From positions 1,873,001 to 1,937,000 of the forward strand of contig LSRY02000009.1 in assembly GCA_001643675.2 (NCBI GenBank): DNA of 64,000 nucleotides. Direction: 5' to 3'. Origin of the DNA: Monocercomonoides exilis. Taxonomy: Eukaryota; Preaxostyla; Oxymonadida; Polymastigidae. Below are positions 11,620 to 22,767 of this stretch, in pieces (position 1 is the first letter of the stretch; every line of letters begins with the position of its first letter). Under the pieces are notes generated by a model. That model was not told the DNA's origin. It worked only from the letters and a program-made list of their open reading frames with translations, and made no database searches. Both the position numbers and the translations under genes were made by a program.

Positions 11620-12091
11620 CAAACGCATTTTCTTTCATATTCCCACCACTCATCCACTTCTTCTCCTCCTCCTTTCCCATCTTCACTATCTTCACCATCA
11701 TCTGCTTCTTCTTCTTCATATTCCTCTTCAAATATCACATATCAATCTGAATTCGAGTAGTTATGATTGTGATTGCAATTGTTCATCTGCCACCCAGCAA
11801 TCTGCATTGCAGTTATTTCTGTCTGATTACACACAGTTTGAGAGTGTCTCCAACACGCCGATTCTATCGAAGATTCCCTTTTGGAGCACTTGTGAAGGAT
11901 TTGATTGCTCCTGTGTGCAGATGCCTTCTCCGCCTCCGCACTCTTCAGATGCACTGCCTCTTCCTCTTCCTCTTCCCCCTCTTCATCTTCTTCGCTTTTA
12001 TTTTTCTCAGCATTTTCATCATCATTATGGATATCGTAACTTTCTCCTCCATCAACCTCATCTTCCTTCTAATCATCATCTTCAATCATAG
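11620..12091 (+). CDS. Ser/Cys/Leu-rich frame, possible exon of an unknown protein
   Basis: After a His/Leu low-complexity run, the plus frame reads HINLNSSSYDCDCNCSSATQ, then LFLSDYTQFESVSNTPILSK and IPFWSTCEGFDCSCVQMPS. It then turns into Pro/Leu-rich repeats. The central part (11735-11935) has normal amino-acid complexity. I do not recognise the family. Confidence 0.3.
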
Positions 12092-12139
12092 CCTGTTTCA
12101 TATCTCCATTCGGATGATTATCTTCATTTGACTCAGCCA

Positions 12140-12960
12140 CATCAAAATGTTTGCCGTTTGATGAACAACGTTAATTTTTGGATGAATTCAGAAATGAAAA
12201 CGAAAATGGATCAAAAGGAGATGAGAAAGAAAAAGGAGCAGAGAAATAGCAGAAGAACAATAGAAATATGAAGAAGAAGAAGAATATTCAGAGAGAGGAA
12301 GAACTTCAGAGAGGAGGAGGGAAAAGGAGAAAATTGAATGGTTGATTTATTTTTTGGACTGTGAAAGAGGAAAGGAAAAAGCAGAAACGGAAATATTGAT
12401 TGCGTTTCTTCGATAATTTTTTTCTCCGAAATCTTCATATTCTTCCTTCTCCCTTCTTCCTCGTCTGTTTTTATCAGTCTTCAACATCATAACAAGCAAT
12501 ATTATCTTCAATGCCTTCTTTTCTTCTTTTTTCTTTCTCTTCTTCTGTTTCTTGTTCTTCTTCACTGCTTTCTTCATCCCCATCTCATTCATCCTCTCAA
12601 ACAATCCAGCCTTTCTCTGCCTTTGGGCAATATTACACATATATCTCTTCTTCTTTTTTATCTTCTTCGTCTGTTCCTCTTCTTCTTTTTCTTCTCCTTT
12701 TTATCCTTCTTCTTCCTCTAATTATTCTTCATCTCCATTATTTTCTTCTGCTTCTTTTAATAATAATAATTATTATTATTTTTGTTTATCCACCTCCTTT
12801 TTCTTCCTGCATTTCTTCTTTTCATTTTTTTCCATTAAAAATGCATAACCTTTTTAAACAAAGTTATATGTCAGTGATGTATTTGTTTCTTTCAATAATT
12901 CTTCAATTGATGATCCATGTGACTTTGACAGGAGATAAATAAATAATAAGTGAAAAAAAA
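12140..12960. other. Low-complexity TTC/TCT-rich DNA
   Basis: Long Ser/Phe/Leu frames on the plus strand (12511-12942) and Lys/Glu frames on the minus strand are translations of pyrimidine-rich repeats. No gene is supported. Confidence 0.5.
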
Positions 12961-13019
12961 GATAATTAAGATGGATATGAAAACTTCAATGAAAATGTAA
13001 TCAAAAAGTCAATCACACC

Positions 13020-14784
13020 CAAATTACACTCAAAGAATAGCAGCATATAGTTGATCTCCATTTCTTTCTCGCTCGGAACCTTCTCTAACTTTTCTTTAGA
13101 AGAAGAAGACGAAGACGAGGAATAAGATAAAGGCAACGTATCCCCTTTTTTTTCTTCTATGCGTAATGCGATTGTGAAGAAAAACAGCTTCAAACACTTC
13201 CCGTCGTTCTGCAAAAGCCAAATTCATATCACTCCTTCTGCATCGTTCCTCCCCAGCTGCAGCTCCACCAGCTCCACCAGTAGCCTCACCATCTGGAACT
13301 GCACCCACTACCCTTCTTTCTTCCCCTCTGCTTACTGCACAGTGTCAACCCTCCGCTTCAGCCCAGCCGATTCCCCCTCCGACACCCCACGATAGCACCC
13401 GCACACAGTCGTCCAGTTCAGGCTTCAACAGCGCAACGTGCTGGCTCACCGTCTTCACAACTGAGCTGTTCTCAGACGCCGTTAGAATCCCCCGTCATTC
13501 TTCTGCATCGCACACATCTAGAAGCTGCACGCACAGTGTGAAGAAGTAGTTTCGCTTGCACGCCTCCTGCACCGACGCAAACGATGGAAGTCAGCAGCCC
13601 GACAGCCGGTGCGCATCCCGGAAGATCTACAGCGACAGCGCCTGCAGCGTCTGAGGATAGTATAAACACAGAAGAGATTCCAGCTCCAAGTGCGTGATCT
13701 CTCTCTACACTACCTCTGGAGATGATTATGTTGATGATGATGAAATCTATGGAAAGTCCCTTCGTATCGCATCATGCAGCGTTTTCTTCGCATCCTTTCG
13801 CTTATCTGTCTCTGCCCACAAGCTGTTCATCAAAAACACCAGATACACTGATATTTTCGCCTCCCTCTTCTCCGACTCCAGCCTCTCAAACTCCACCACA
13901 ATCCATCTTGATCTTCATCTCCGCTGCCCTTTCAAGCACCATGTCGAAGAACAAGAAGAACGAAAGCTTGTCTTTCTTGAATTCCTCTTGCACAAGTCTC
14001 CCAAACAGTCACACCTCTGCAATATTTCACTGGAATGGCTTCTTCCCCGTGGATCATCACATTCCAGACAACATCGCTCTTCTTCTGATTCTCAATCACT
14101 TCCTCGAACAGCGCGTTCTGCTAACATATCGTTCCAAAGTGCATTTTCGACAGCACCTTCAGCATCTTCATTTTCCTTCTCCGTCTTGTTCATCTTCTGT
14201 TTCACAGTTGCATCTTTTCTTCCGCCCCCACTTCCATTTGTCCCAACGTCTTTCTTCTCCAATCTCTTGTTGATCCCAGATTTCGTTCCCCAACTTCCAC
14301 CTCCATCGCCATTGCTATTTGCTTCTCCTACAACACTCATCTCGCTCTTAACTTTCGCAACAACCCCCTTCCCATTCAAGTCTGGCCCAAGCATAACAAT
14401 TCTTCCATTGTTGATGATTTCTGTTAACTTCTCCTAGCACTTTTTCCGCAACCTCATCGTTGGAATCATCTTCATTATGGACGGATCCATTCCAATTTCT
14501 GTGGAAGCCAGTGAAGAAGACATGGAAAGCAGAACATCAGACTTTGCATGCGATCTGTCGATTTCTCTGCTGATCTCCGTGCTGTGCTGAATACGGAGCA
14601 TCTTCTCCTTCTCAATACTCTCATCAATAAACTCCGCTTTCTCCTTCATCTCCATCAGCGACCTCTTCAGCCATTGCGCATCTGCGTTGAACTTTTCGCT
14701 CAGCTCTGGAATCTTCCTCTCGTGTATCTTAATAATATTGTTCATTAAGTTCATCTTTTTCGTTAGTCCACTCGATCGCTTCAT
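13020..14784 (-). pseudogene. Broken coiled-coil/helical protein gene, copy 2
   Basis: The first block, 14434-14784, is a coiled coil: MKRSSGLTKKMNLMNNIIKI, HERKIPELSEKFNADAQWLK, ESIEKEKMLRIQHSTEIS. The same frame continues past a single TAG near 14435 into the Gly-rich part (14092-14394). It then shifts to FEEVIENQKKSDVVWNVMIH and CRGVTVWETCARGIQERQAF near 14000. Degraded matches follow to the SADxxGAVA block near 13650 and the SEKEMEINYMLLFFEC block near 13050. Order and orientation equal the copy at 4560-7010. Multiple frame changes mark it as a pseudogene. Function unknown. Confidence 0.6.
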
Positions 14785-14799
14785 TAATCGCCATTCTGA

Positions 14800-16340
14800 A
14801 TAAACTATTGCAGAATTATGATAAGTTCAGTATTCCTCTTCTCCTTCTCTATTTCCTTCATTTTTTCATTTTTATATCCATATCAACTTAATCATATTAT
14901 AATTTATTTAACAAAGTTTGATTTAATTGCATTTTGGAACAGGAAAATGAAAGTGATGAAACATTTGAAGTGAATTTCAACAATGAATTAATATTTTACA
15001 CGAAGTTGATTTTAAACTGATCGTCAGAAAAACAAATTAAATGTGCATGAATAAAAGTGATAAAATAATCTTATTCAATCGAATCCCAAAGAATATATTA
15101 TTTATTTCTTTCATGCTCACTTATCACTGCATGATTTATTTGATTGAGATTTGCAAATAAACTTTTCTCTAATCTTTGAAAATTATAGAGTGATTTTTTC
15201 GATAGTGAAAAGGTGTTCAACAAATTTAGTCTTGTTGTTTACTTTAGGCATACAACAAATGCATAATTGCATTCGTTTATTTCAAGACAGGCAAAAAAAC
15301 AGTCTTGAAAAACAATTTGTCAAGATTTTTCAATTAATCAAGCATATTGCATTTTCTTTTTTCAAAATAAAAAAATAATTTCATTGGTTTTCACAGATTA
15401 TTGTTAAGAAAAAACAATTAATACAAAGATAAAGATTTGAAAGAAAAAAAATAAAAGATTATAGTTTTTCAACTATTAGCTCGAATATAAAATAAAACAT
15501 AGTTCCAAATGTGCAATTTTTATTTGTGAAATCATTTTATATAGATAAGTTTAACAATGAACAGCAATAAATCAAAAAATACTGTTTTAATCTCAATTTT
15601 TTATAATAATGGTGATACAAAACTATAATTTGATCTTTCGTGGTTTTGTGACCAAAAAGAAGATAATTATCAAAGTGTTTCGCACATATGAATTTATTTC
15701 ATTTTTTAATTATGAGCACGATGGAAAAAATTAAAAATCTTGTTATTTCCAACAACCGAATTTTTTCTTTGAAAAAAAATGATTTCGAAAATAATGTCCC
15801 AAATATTATTTCAAAAGTTTTAATTTGACGTATTTAAATTTAAAAGAAATATTTATTCAAAAAACGTTGTTCAACTGTTGATGAAAAATTTCATTCAGGA
15901 AAACAATAGCGAAGTAGGCTTGATGAAATAATAATATAAAAAACAAATAAATACTTGTTATTCTAAATGCAAATTATGCAAATTCAATAATAACCGGTAA
16001 GCAATATAAATAATAATTATAATAATTATTATAAAAATAAAAACTAGAAAAAAAAAACCAACTTTTTGTCACTGTAAAATATAGCATTGAAGAGAATAAA
16101 TCCAAGAATAAATAACAATAATAAAAAACATATAACATATCTTGTTTAAGAAAGATAATGTATAATTAAAATTCAAGTAGTTAATCAGAAAAAAAAAAAA
16201 AAAAAAAACTCTTGAAATGCAAAACAAACGAAAAAATGAGGCTGCAAAATGAAGCGCTTGCTATGAAAATATATACCTCATTTACAAACATATTAAACAA
16301 TCCGATGAATTTTCTGATGAAGCTCTAAACAGTGTTTTCT
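14800..16340. other. AT-rich spacer
   Basis: The stretch contains scattered A/T runs, including a 17-18 bp poly-A near 16191-16208. I see no coding or repeat structure that I can support. Confidence 0.5.
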
Positions 16341-16347
16341 CAAAGCT

Positions 16348-17784
16348 TCACATCACTTCATGAAAGCTCGTGATAATGTCTTCATACCCTTCTTCTTCCA
16401 ACATTTCGAACATCGCTCTTTTTTTCATCTGCCAACTTTTTTTGTCTATTTTTAAATCCGTTTTTTTTTTGTATAATCTTTCCGAGAGCGATAAAAGAAT
16501 TTCCTTGGACTTCGCCGTTTGATTGTCATCTAATATTGGTCGGCACATTCTCTCCAAAACAATGTTTGCAGCTCCACTCTCTGCCAAAATAAAAATATCT
16601 TCGCCAATTGTAATTTTTATTCTGTAAAATAAATTTATGCATTTTTTGCGAATTTTCATTTCATAGTCCTTCGCCAATGCATACACTCTGGATACGCACG
16701 CAGTCAACTCGACAACTTCTCCATAAATTTCATTGAATTCTTTTCTAAAGGTATTGAAAATTAAGTATAGCCATCTGGTAATAATTCTCACTCTCATCTT
16801 TTCCGAAAAATTCTTTTCATGTGTGTCCCAATTCAAGCTTCCATTCAGCTCATCCAATTCCTTTGTTGCTTCGCTCACGAAATGCATCTTTTGCAGAACC
16901 ACTTCTTTCAAACTGTCATCTTCCTTAAATCTGGATATCAAAAAATGGAATGCTGATTGATTCGCAAGACATGTCAGATTGTGATGCTCCTGATGATATT
17001 GGATGATATCTGTGATTTCATTCAAATAATATTTTTGTTCGAGAGGCTTTTCAATAAAAAGAAAAAGATAGAGAAAAAGGGAAAGAAAAAGATAGAGAAA
17101 AAGAATAAGAAAAAAAAAAAGAATAAAAAAAAGAAAAAGAAAAAAAAAAGAAAAAAAGAAAGAAAAAGAAAAAGAAAAAGATAGAGAAAAAGAACAAGAA
17201 AAAGAACAAGAAAAAGAAAAAAAGAAAAAGAAAAAGAAATCTTTTAAAACATAGTTACAAAATGAGAGCAAGTATGCCTTTGATATTCCATTTAACGCTA
17301 GTAACGCCATTTCCACTTCCTCCCGTGTCTTTTTGTCGTTCCCTTTCTTCAAGGCAACTTTCAAAAGGAGACTAACACTGAGTGCGTGCAATTCACCTGT
17401 TAAGCTTTGATAAAAAATCATCATAATACATTCACAAAGATCAGTCAGCAGCTTTTCGTTCCTTTTTTCTTTCATATCTTTTTCTTTAATAATCATCTTC
17501 TTCAATTCTTTGAGCAATGATTTATTAGTGAAATCCAAGCTTATCCCTTTCATCACCTTCCAAAATCCAACATATTTCAACAACAGAAGTGCATTCAGAA
17601 ATGATTTCTTTTTATCTTTGAGCATGTTGAAAATGCCTGTAAAGAGTTCAACTGTAAATATAGATTTCAGATCATCATCGTGTAACTGGAACATTATTCC
17701 ATTCATTTCAAGGACTTTCTGTTTCTGCACTCTTTCTGTGCAATGTTCCAGTTCAGAAAACAATTCTAAAAAAAAAAAATTCAT
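16348..17784 (-). CDS. Helical-repeat family protein, copy 1
   Basis: The frame is open for 478 codons. It begins at an intron acceptor (poly-T then AG) just before ELFSELEHCTERVQKQKVLE, so an upstream exon carrying the start is missing. Family blocks follow: ALLLLKYVGFWKVMKGI, KNEKLLTDLCECIM, LLKVALKKGNDKK, then IIQYHQEHHNLTCLANQSAF and FVSEATKELDELNGSLNW. It ends EEEGYEDIITSFHEVM and TGA. The amphipathic helices suggest armadillo/HEAT-like stacking. I associate the family with oxymonads, but no function is known to me. A Phe/Ser run in the middle is an intron (17047 to about 17250), not protein. Confidence 0.65.
   Translation of the reverse strand: MNFFFLELFSELEHCTERVQKQKVLEMNGIMFQLHDDDLKSIFTVELFTGIFNMLKDKKKSFLNALLLLKYVGFWKVMKGISLDFTNKSLLKELKKMIIKEKDMKEKRNEKLLTDLCECIMMIFYQSLTGELHALSVSLLLKVALKKGNDKKTREEVEMALLALNGISKAYLLSFCNYVLKDFFFFFFFSFSCSFSCSFSLSFSFSFSFFFSFFFLFLFFILFFFLILFLYLFLSLFLYLFLFIEKPLEQKYYLNEITDIIQYHQEHHNLTCLANQSAFHFLISRFKEDDSLKEVVLQKMHFVSEATKELDELNGSLNWDTHEKNFSEKMRVRIITRWLYLIFNTFRKEFNEIYGEVVELTACVSRVYALAKDYEMKIRKKCINLFYRIKITIGEDIFILAESGAANIVLERMCRPILDDNQTAKSKEILLSLSERLYKKKTDLKIDKKSWQMKKRAMFEMLEEEGYEDIITSFHEVM
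17047..17250 (-). other. Pyrimidine hexanucleotide-repeat intron inside helical-repeat copy 1
   Basis: On the coding strand this is almost entirely TTTTTC-type repeats ending in ATTGAAAAG before the exon PLEQKYYLNEI. The other copies have an intron at exactly this point (21672-21727 in copy 2). The repeat happens to stay open in the coding frame and would add about 68 mostly Phe/Ser/Leu residues if translated. The acceptor is clear. The donor is either GTTTTA at 17250 or GTAACT at 17258; only the first keeps the frame. Confidence 0.65.
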
Positions 17785-17799
17785 AACAATACACCAAAT

Positions 17800-18340
17800 A
17801 TCACAACAGTTAAATCAAAAGGGAAAATGAACAAACTGAAAAAATTATTTTTTAAAGTCACGACAGAACCCTCTTTCATTCTAATTGCCAAAACGGCATG
17901 TTCAGTTTGCATGGCAAAGTGTTTCAATAATCACAAAAAATGAACAAGCGCAAACAATGTGTTTTCTTCGGTAAATATTGCAGAAGCAGTGTCAACCGCA
18001 CTTGCTTTTTGGGAAGAACTGGAAATAGAATTGCCCATTGATCAAATTGCCTTAATATAAGTCATTTTTGCCTTTCTTTTCAATATGATTTCTGGAAATC
18101 ACAAGTTTTTAAAAGAATAAATATGGAATTAATGTAAAGAAACATCAGAAATTATTTGGAGTGGATGAAAATGAGTGTATTAGCGTTTTTTTCAAATTCG
18201 AAGTCAAAAAATGAATTCAGAGGCAGATTGACAAAACGAAAAGAGATAAAATTCCAAAAGATGCTCAAAAGTCTGTTTCTTGGGCAGCCCCACAAAAAAG
18301 AAAATAATAATCTTGTTTGTATTGGTGAAAGGGAAAAACA
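17800..18340. other. Spacer without supported genes
   Basis: The stretch is AT-rich with short ORFs only. Exon 1 of the gene to the left may lie here but I could not identify it. Confidence 0.35.
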
Positions 18341-18342
18341 AA

Positions 18343-18888
18343 TTATATTTTTTGCTGAGACGCAGAATGAATAAACGCTTCACGAATAAGTGAACAGGCA
18401 CAGCAATTGAAGAGGCACAGCAAAACACAGAATTTTCTTCCTTGCTGTCGAATCACAAATGATTCTGTGAAATGCATTTGAGGCAATTGGAATGTTTCCC
18501 CAGAAAAGTCTGAAATCGCTTCGAAAACATCAAAATATGATTGTCGATGAAGATAAAAAGAAAGAAAGAAACAGACAACAGATAAATTGTGAAATAAAAA
18601 ACCAGTTGCTGAAAAGATAAAGATGCAAATAGCAAAATCAAACATATGTTATTCCTCTTCTTGTGTTCTCGCCTTCAATTCAATCCTTTCGCAGCAAATC
18701 GAAATAAATACCCTGAATTGGTTACTTGATGCACTCCTCACCTTCTTCTCCATCTCCTTCTCATTCATCGCTGGTATCATATTCGTCGCTTTGCTCAACA
18801 AAAGATGCCAACTTGTCAGATATTCTGCTTGTTGTTTGAAGATGATCTTCCTGTCTTGCATCATCTCCTTCTGTGAACGTATTTTCAA
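18343..18888 (-). CDS. Possible exons of an unknown protein
   Basis: Minus frames at 18649-18888 (KEMMQDRKIIFKQQAEYLTS, then ATNMIPAMNEKEMEKKVRSA) and 18343-18645 (hydrophobic IFIFSATGFLFHNLSVVCFF, then FDVFEAISDFSGETFQLPQ) have balanced composition and follow each other on the strand. They may be exons of one gene downstream of that at 20021-20830. No family is recognised. Confidence 0.25.
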
Positions 18889-18899
18889 TTGATTGTTGC

Positions 18900-19980
18900 C
18901 TGGCTTTTTTTGAGAGTGGCTTCAAAAGAAGAAATGCTTTAATTCTTTCTGCATGCGGAAAACTGTGACAGAAAATTTTGTTATTATCTCAAATAATAAA
19001 TAATTTTTGTTTCTTCTTTTTCTTTTTCTTCTTCTTCTCTGCTTTGCTTTGGGTGTTGATGTGTCATTGCAATGCATGATTGAGTTATTCGAGACGAAGT
19101 GAAAGCGGAGGAGGAAAAAGAGATAAGTGAAGAATTGTTGCAGAAGAAGAATTTGAAGAAAGAGTTATTAAATCAGAAAGAACTTCTTCACATGTTATCT
19201 GTTTTCTATTCATCTCATTTGCATCATTTTCTCATTCTTTTTTTTTAAATTAATTCTTCTTCATCTTTTCCTTCGTCTTCTCATTCTTCCATTTCTCCTT
19301 TTTTCCCCAAAATCGCTTCCTCTCCCTCTTTTTCTTCATTTGTTCTCATTCCTTTCTTTCTTCCTCAGTTCTGCTTCTGCAACAAACACCTCCCTTGTCT
19401 TGCATCTTATCGAAGCATTCTTTTGCTTTTCTTGCTCTTCCGCAGCTGTCTCCTGCCAACAAACAATTAAATTCCCCGTCTCACTGCATTTGTAACTTAA
19501 CGCCATGGAAGCACCCTCACATTAAAAAAATGCCACTGCTTCAATAATTACTGCAACATGAAAAGAAGACAAATGTGTGACGCTTCATTCTTCTTGTTGG
19601 AGCACGAGCAGCAAAGTGAACTCAATAAGCACCAGAAAAGAGGTTCGCTTGAAAACAGAATCTGATGAAATTCTCCATTTTTTTAAAAAACTTTTAAAAT
19701 AGAAGCCACAACACAAGATAAACACAAACCAACATCATAACAATCAGAAATAAATACATTAAACATTCTTCAGAGGAATTGTTCACTCTCGATGTTCGTC
19801 TGAGAAAACATGGCCGTCTTGTCTAACGCTTGCAAACGCTTCATCAAACCAAAAACAAAGCAACGAAGTTCCCACAAATTAACTCCGCATCGATGCTACG
19901 CAAATGGAGCATAACAATAAAATCTCTGGATGGATGAGCTTGAAGAGGTTGAAACAAATATTCTGTATTTTTCTGTAGTT
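18900..19980. other. Intergenic or intronic DNA, nothing recognisable
   Basis: The stretch contains TTCTTC-rich segments (19000-19040, 19240-19340) and no supported coding frame. Confidence 0.35.
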
Positions 19981-20020
19981 GCCTTTGGAGTCAAAGAAAG
20001 AAACTACGAATGATAATCAC

Positions 20021-20223
20021 CTTGCAAACTCAAAATGGCTGTCCCTTCGAAGAATGAAATCCAAAAGCGGTTTGCCTGAATGTTTTTCGACTGCAAGCAA
20101 ATATTCGACAATTGGATGTCTCGTAGTTGGCGTTTCTCCACTCTTTTCAAGCAAAAGCGGAATCAGAAATAGAATTTCGTCGCTTTCCATAACTCCCGGG
20201 CGCAGTCCGAGAAACAGGAAAAC
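20021..20223 (-). CDS. Exon of an unknown conserved-looking protein
   Basis: A clean exon is bounded by an acceptor (TTATAAG at 20224) and a donor (GTGATT at 20020). It encodes VFLFLGLRPGVMESDEILFL, then IPLLLEKSGETPTTRHPIVE and YLLAVEKHSGKPLLDFILRR, ending DSHFEFA. The alternating hydrophobic pattern suggests helical repeats. Upstream on the same strand other pieces look coding. They are FLKFCLMIIGNWMAKGNTTI near 20740, MANLRFVEHYDENGADYHIG near 20540 and MKLRKIHDFYLEQEMKTNST near 20475. They are separated by stops and probable introns. The exon itself is well supported; gene structure and function are not. Confidence 0.5.
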
Positions 20224-20279
20224 CTTATAAATATAATTGATATTTTGTGCGTCTCTTTTTTTTCATTGAATTCTTGTAT

Positions 20280-20830
20280 TTTTTGTGATAAATATCCTTC
20301 CCTCGATATTGCCAGCCACTTTCCTTGCCCTAAAAGCTTTTCTTTTGCCTTATATTCCTAAATTCTATATAATTTTGTGCAGATTTTGTTCTTCACAGAA
20401 TTCCATCCATAAATCTTCGTTCAATAAAACATCAGTCGAATTTGTTTTCATCTCCTGTTCCAAATAAAAATCATGTATCTTGCGTAACTTCATTTATTTC
20501 CCAATGCCTATATGATAATCAGCTCCATTCTCATCGTAATGCTCCACAAAGCGGAGATTGGCCATTTCAACAATAACTCATATTCCTGCATTTTGGAGAG
20601 GATATAGATGGAAATATTTTCACAATCAACAGAACTATAAAAAATACATACAATATCATTTTTGTGTAATTGATGAAATTGTTGTATTCCCCTTGGCCAT
20701 CCAATTACCAATAATCATCAGGCAGAATTTCAAAAATATTGCATCTCCATCATTTCTTGTTATCTCCACAGGAAATAATATTCCTTGTTCTACAGGTGAT
20801 GTTCACTCACGGATTTCTCATTCTGTGAAT
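20280..20830 (-). CDS. Upstream exons of the same unknown gene (structure unresolved)
   Basis: Segments of normal coding character appear on the minus strand in compatible order. One is MKLRKIHDFYLEQEMKTNST with LNEDLWMEFCEEQNLHKI (about 20350-20490). Another is NLRFVEHYDENGADYHIGIG (about 20500-20570). A third is NDGDAIFLKFCLMIIGNWMA (about 20680-20760). A competing frame near 20290-20390 reads GQGKWLAISREGYLSQKIQE. I could not settle the splice sites, so exon limits are approximate. Confidence 0.35.
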
Positions 20831-20839
20831 GGATAATTC

Positions 20840-21140
20840 CGTTTTTTCAAATCTGATGATCATTGAATCCATTACAAAAAAGACTCAAGTTACAAACCGT
20901 TGTTTTTCTTCCTGGATGCAAACCAAATTATACCGACAGTAAATAGGATGACGCGAGCACAGCTATTTTTGTGACTGCACAACATTGTATTTATTTGCCT
21001 GTTTCTTGTCTTCCGGCATGGGCTCATTCAATATGAATGATAAAAATCACTTTGTTTTCTGGATGCACTCATTTGAAAAAAGATACAGGAGACTAATTAC
21101 ACAAAACATTTTGCTGGTTTGCATTCATTAATTTAATGAG
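20840..21140. other. Spacer before helical-repeat copy 2
   Basis: This should hold the promoter and first exon of the next gene. No clear exon with the family N-terminus (LLLKCSALSI-type) is visible. Confidence 0.3.
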
Positions 21141-21180
21141 TTCTTGTTTATTGAATTTTTTCTTTGATTTTCTTTTGAAG

Positions 21181-22300
21181 AATTGTTAAATGAGCTCGAA
21201 AATTGCACCGAAATTGAACAGAGAAAGAAAATCGGAGAAATGAATGAATTTATGGATGAAATGGATAAGTGTGAATTCAGATCTGTTATCACAGAGCAGA
21301 TGTTCAATAAAATTCACCAAATGATTGAAGAAAAGACATTGTCGTTGGAAAGTGCAATTGTTCTGACGAAACACATTGGATGTTGCAAAGTGATGAAAAA
21401 TATATGGAACCTATACTTTGATTCGTCTTCGCTGAGAGGAAGATTCGAACAGATGATAATCGAAGAAGAAAAGAAAATAGAAGAAAAGAACAAAAAGCTT
21501 TTTACTGATCTTTGCGAATGCAGTTTTTATTTGAGAGATGACTTCTCGTTTAAAATGATTTCAATTGGCGTGCCTTGCATTCTGAAAGCTGCATTGAACA
21601 AGGATGAAAGCGAGGAGATTAAAAAGGAAGTGGAAATGGCTTTGCTGACTTTGAGCAATATTTTATTTGATGTATGTTTATTTTTATTTCATTTTTGATG
21701 TTATTGATTTTTTCCGATTTTTATTAGGAAGTGCCAAAAGAACTGTATTTGAATGAAATCAAAGAGATAATCCAATATCATCAAGAGCATCACAACCTCA
21801 CTCGACTTGCCTATCAGTCTGCTTGGCTGTTTTTGATTTACAGATTGGACAATGATAAAAGCTTGAATGAAGTGATTGTGAATGAACTGCATTTTGGAAG
21901 AGAGTCAACAAAAGAACTGGAAGTGCTAACAAGAAATGTGGATTGGAAGAGAAAGAAAGAAGAGGAAAGAAGAGGAAAAGAAATGAAAGAAGTGTATATT
22001 ATCGGGAGATGGCTCAACGAGGTTAATGATTTCTTTGATTCAAGCAAATTGCAGAACTACGAACTTATTGGTCTTCTTTCAAGTATTGTTCGGGTATTTC
22101 GAGCATCAAAAGATCTCATAGAAATTAGGAAGAAATGCATTTTGATCTTTAAGAAAATATCAGAAAATAGAAATGTGAAAGATGAAGAAGAAGAAAGAAA
22201 GAGCTGAAAAGGAAAGTGCTTGAAAAGATGGAAAAAGAAGGATACGAAGATAACATCATCAGGTTGTGTAATTGTATTTGTGAAGATTTTTATTTCTATT
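21181..22300 (+). CDS. Helical-repeat family protein, copy 2 (C-terminus frameshifted)
   Basis: An exon begins after TTTTGAAG at 21181 with ELLNELENCTEIEQRKKIGE, parallel to the other copies, and runs to 21671. A 56-bp intron (21672-21727, GTATGT...TTATTAG) follows. The second exon encodes EVPKELYLNEIKEI, IIQYHQEHHNLTRLAYQSAW, VIVNELHFGRESTKELEVLT and further helices. It reaches a TGA at 22205-22207. The next family block (VLEKMEKEGYEDNI) continues in a different frame to about 22300, so one frameshift near 22190 truncates the product. The first exon with the start codon was not found. Confidence 0.6.
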
Positions 22301-22309
22301 TTCATTTGA

Positions 22310-22767
22310 TTCGGAATTATACAGATTATTTTGTATATTTATAATTTATCTCCATTCACGTTTACTTCACCTTTTTGCATTTCTTTTTTCAACTTTTTGT
22401 GCAGAAATCTCGTTTGTCCTGGAAATAAAGGATTCTAATATGCAAAATTAGATGAAAGTGTTTTTTCAAAGAATATCAAGACTTTTCAAGAAAAATGAAC
22501 ATTTGTTTTAAAGAAAATAATTGAAAATAAGAGATTTAAAAAATCAACAGGAAAAAAATAAAATTTTTAGGAATTTTCTATTTGCGTCAAAAAAAAAAAA
22601 AAATAAAAATAAAAAAAATAAAAAAAAAAAAACTTTTTCAATTACAAATATCTCTGCTTTCAAATCTGAAATTGTCATTTCGAAATAATGGAGGATTGGG
22701 AAAACAGGTTAGTTATTTCACAGCTCTACTGATTTTTGAGTTTTAAAGTGAAATGCATTTCAATTTC
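22310..22767. other. AT-rich spacer between converging copies 2 and 3
   Basis: The stretch contains an A-rich run (22590-22634). Copy 2 (plus) and copy 3 (minus) converge here. Confidence 0.4.
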
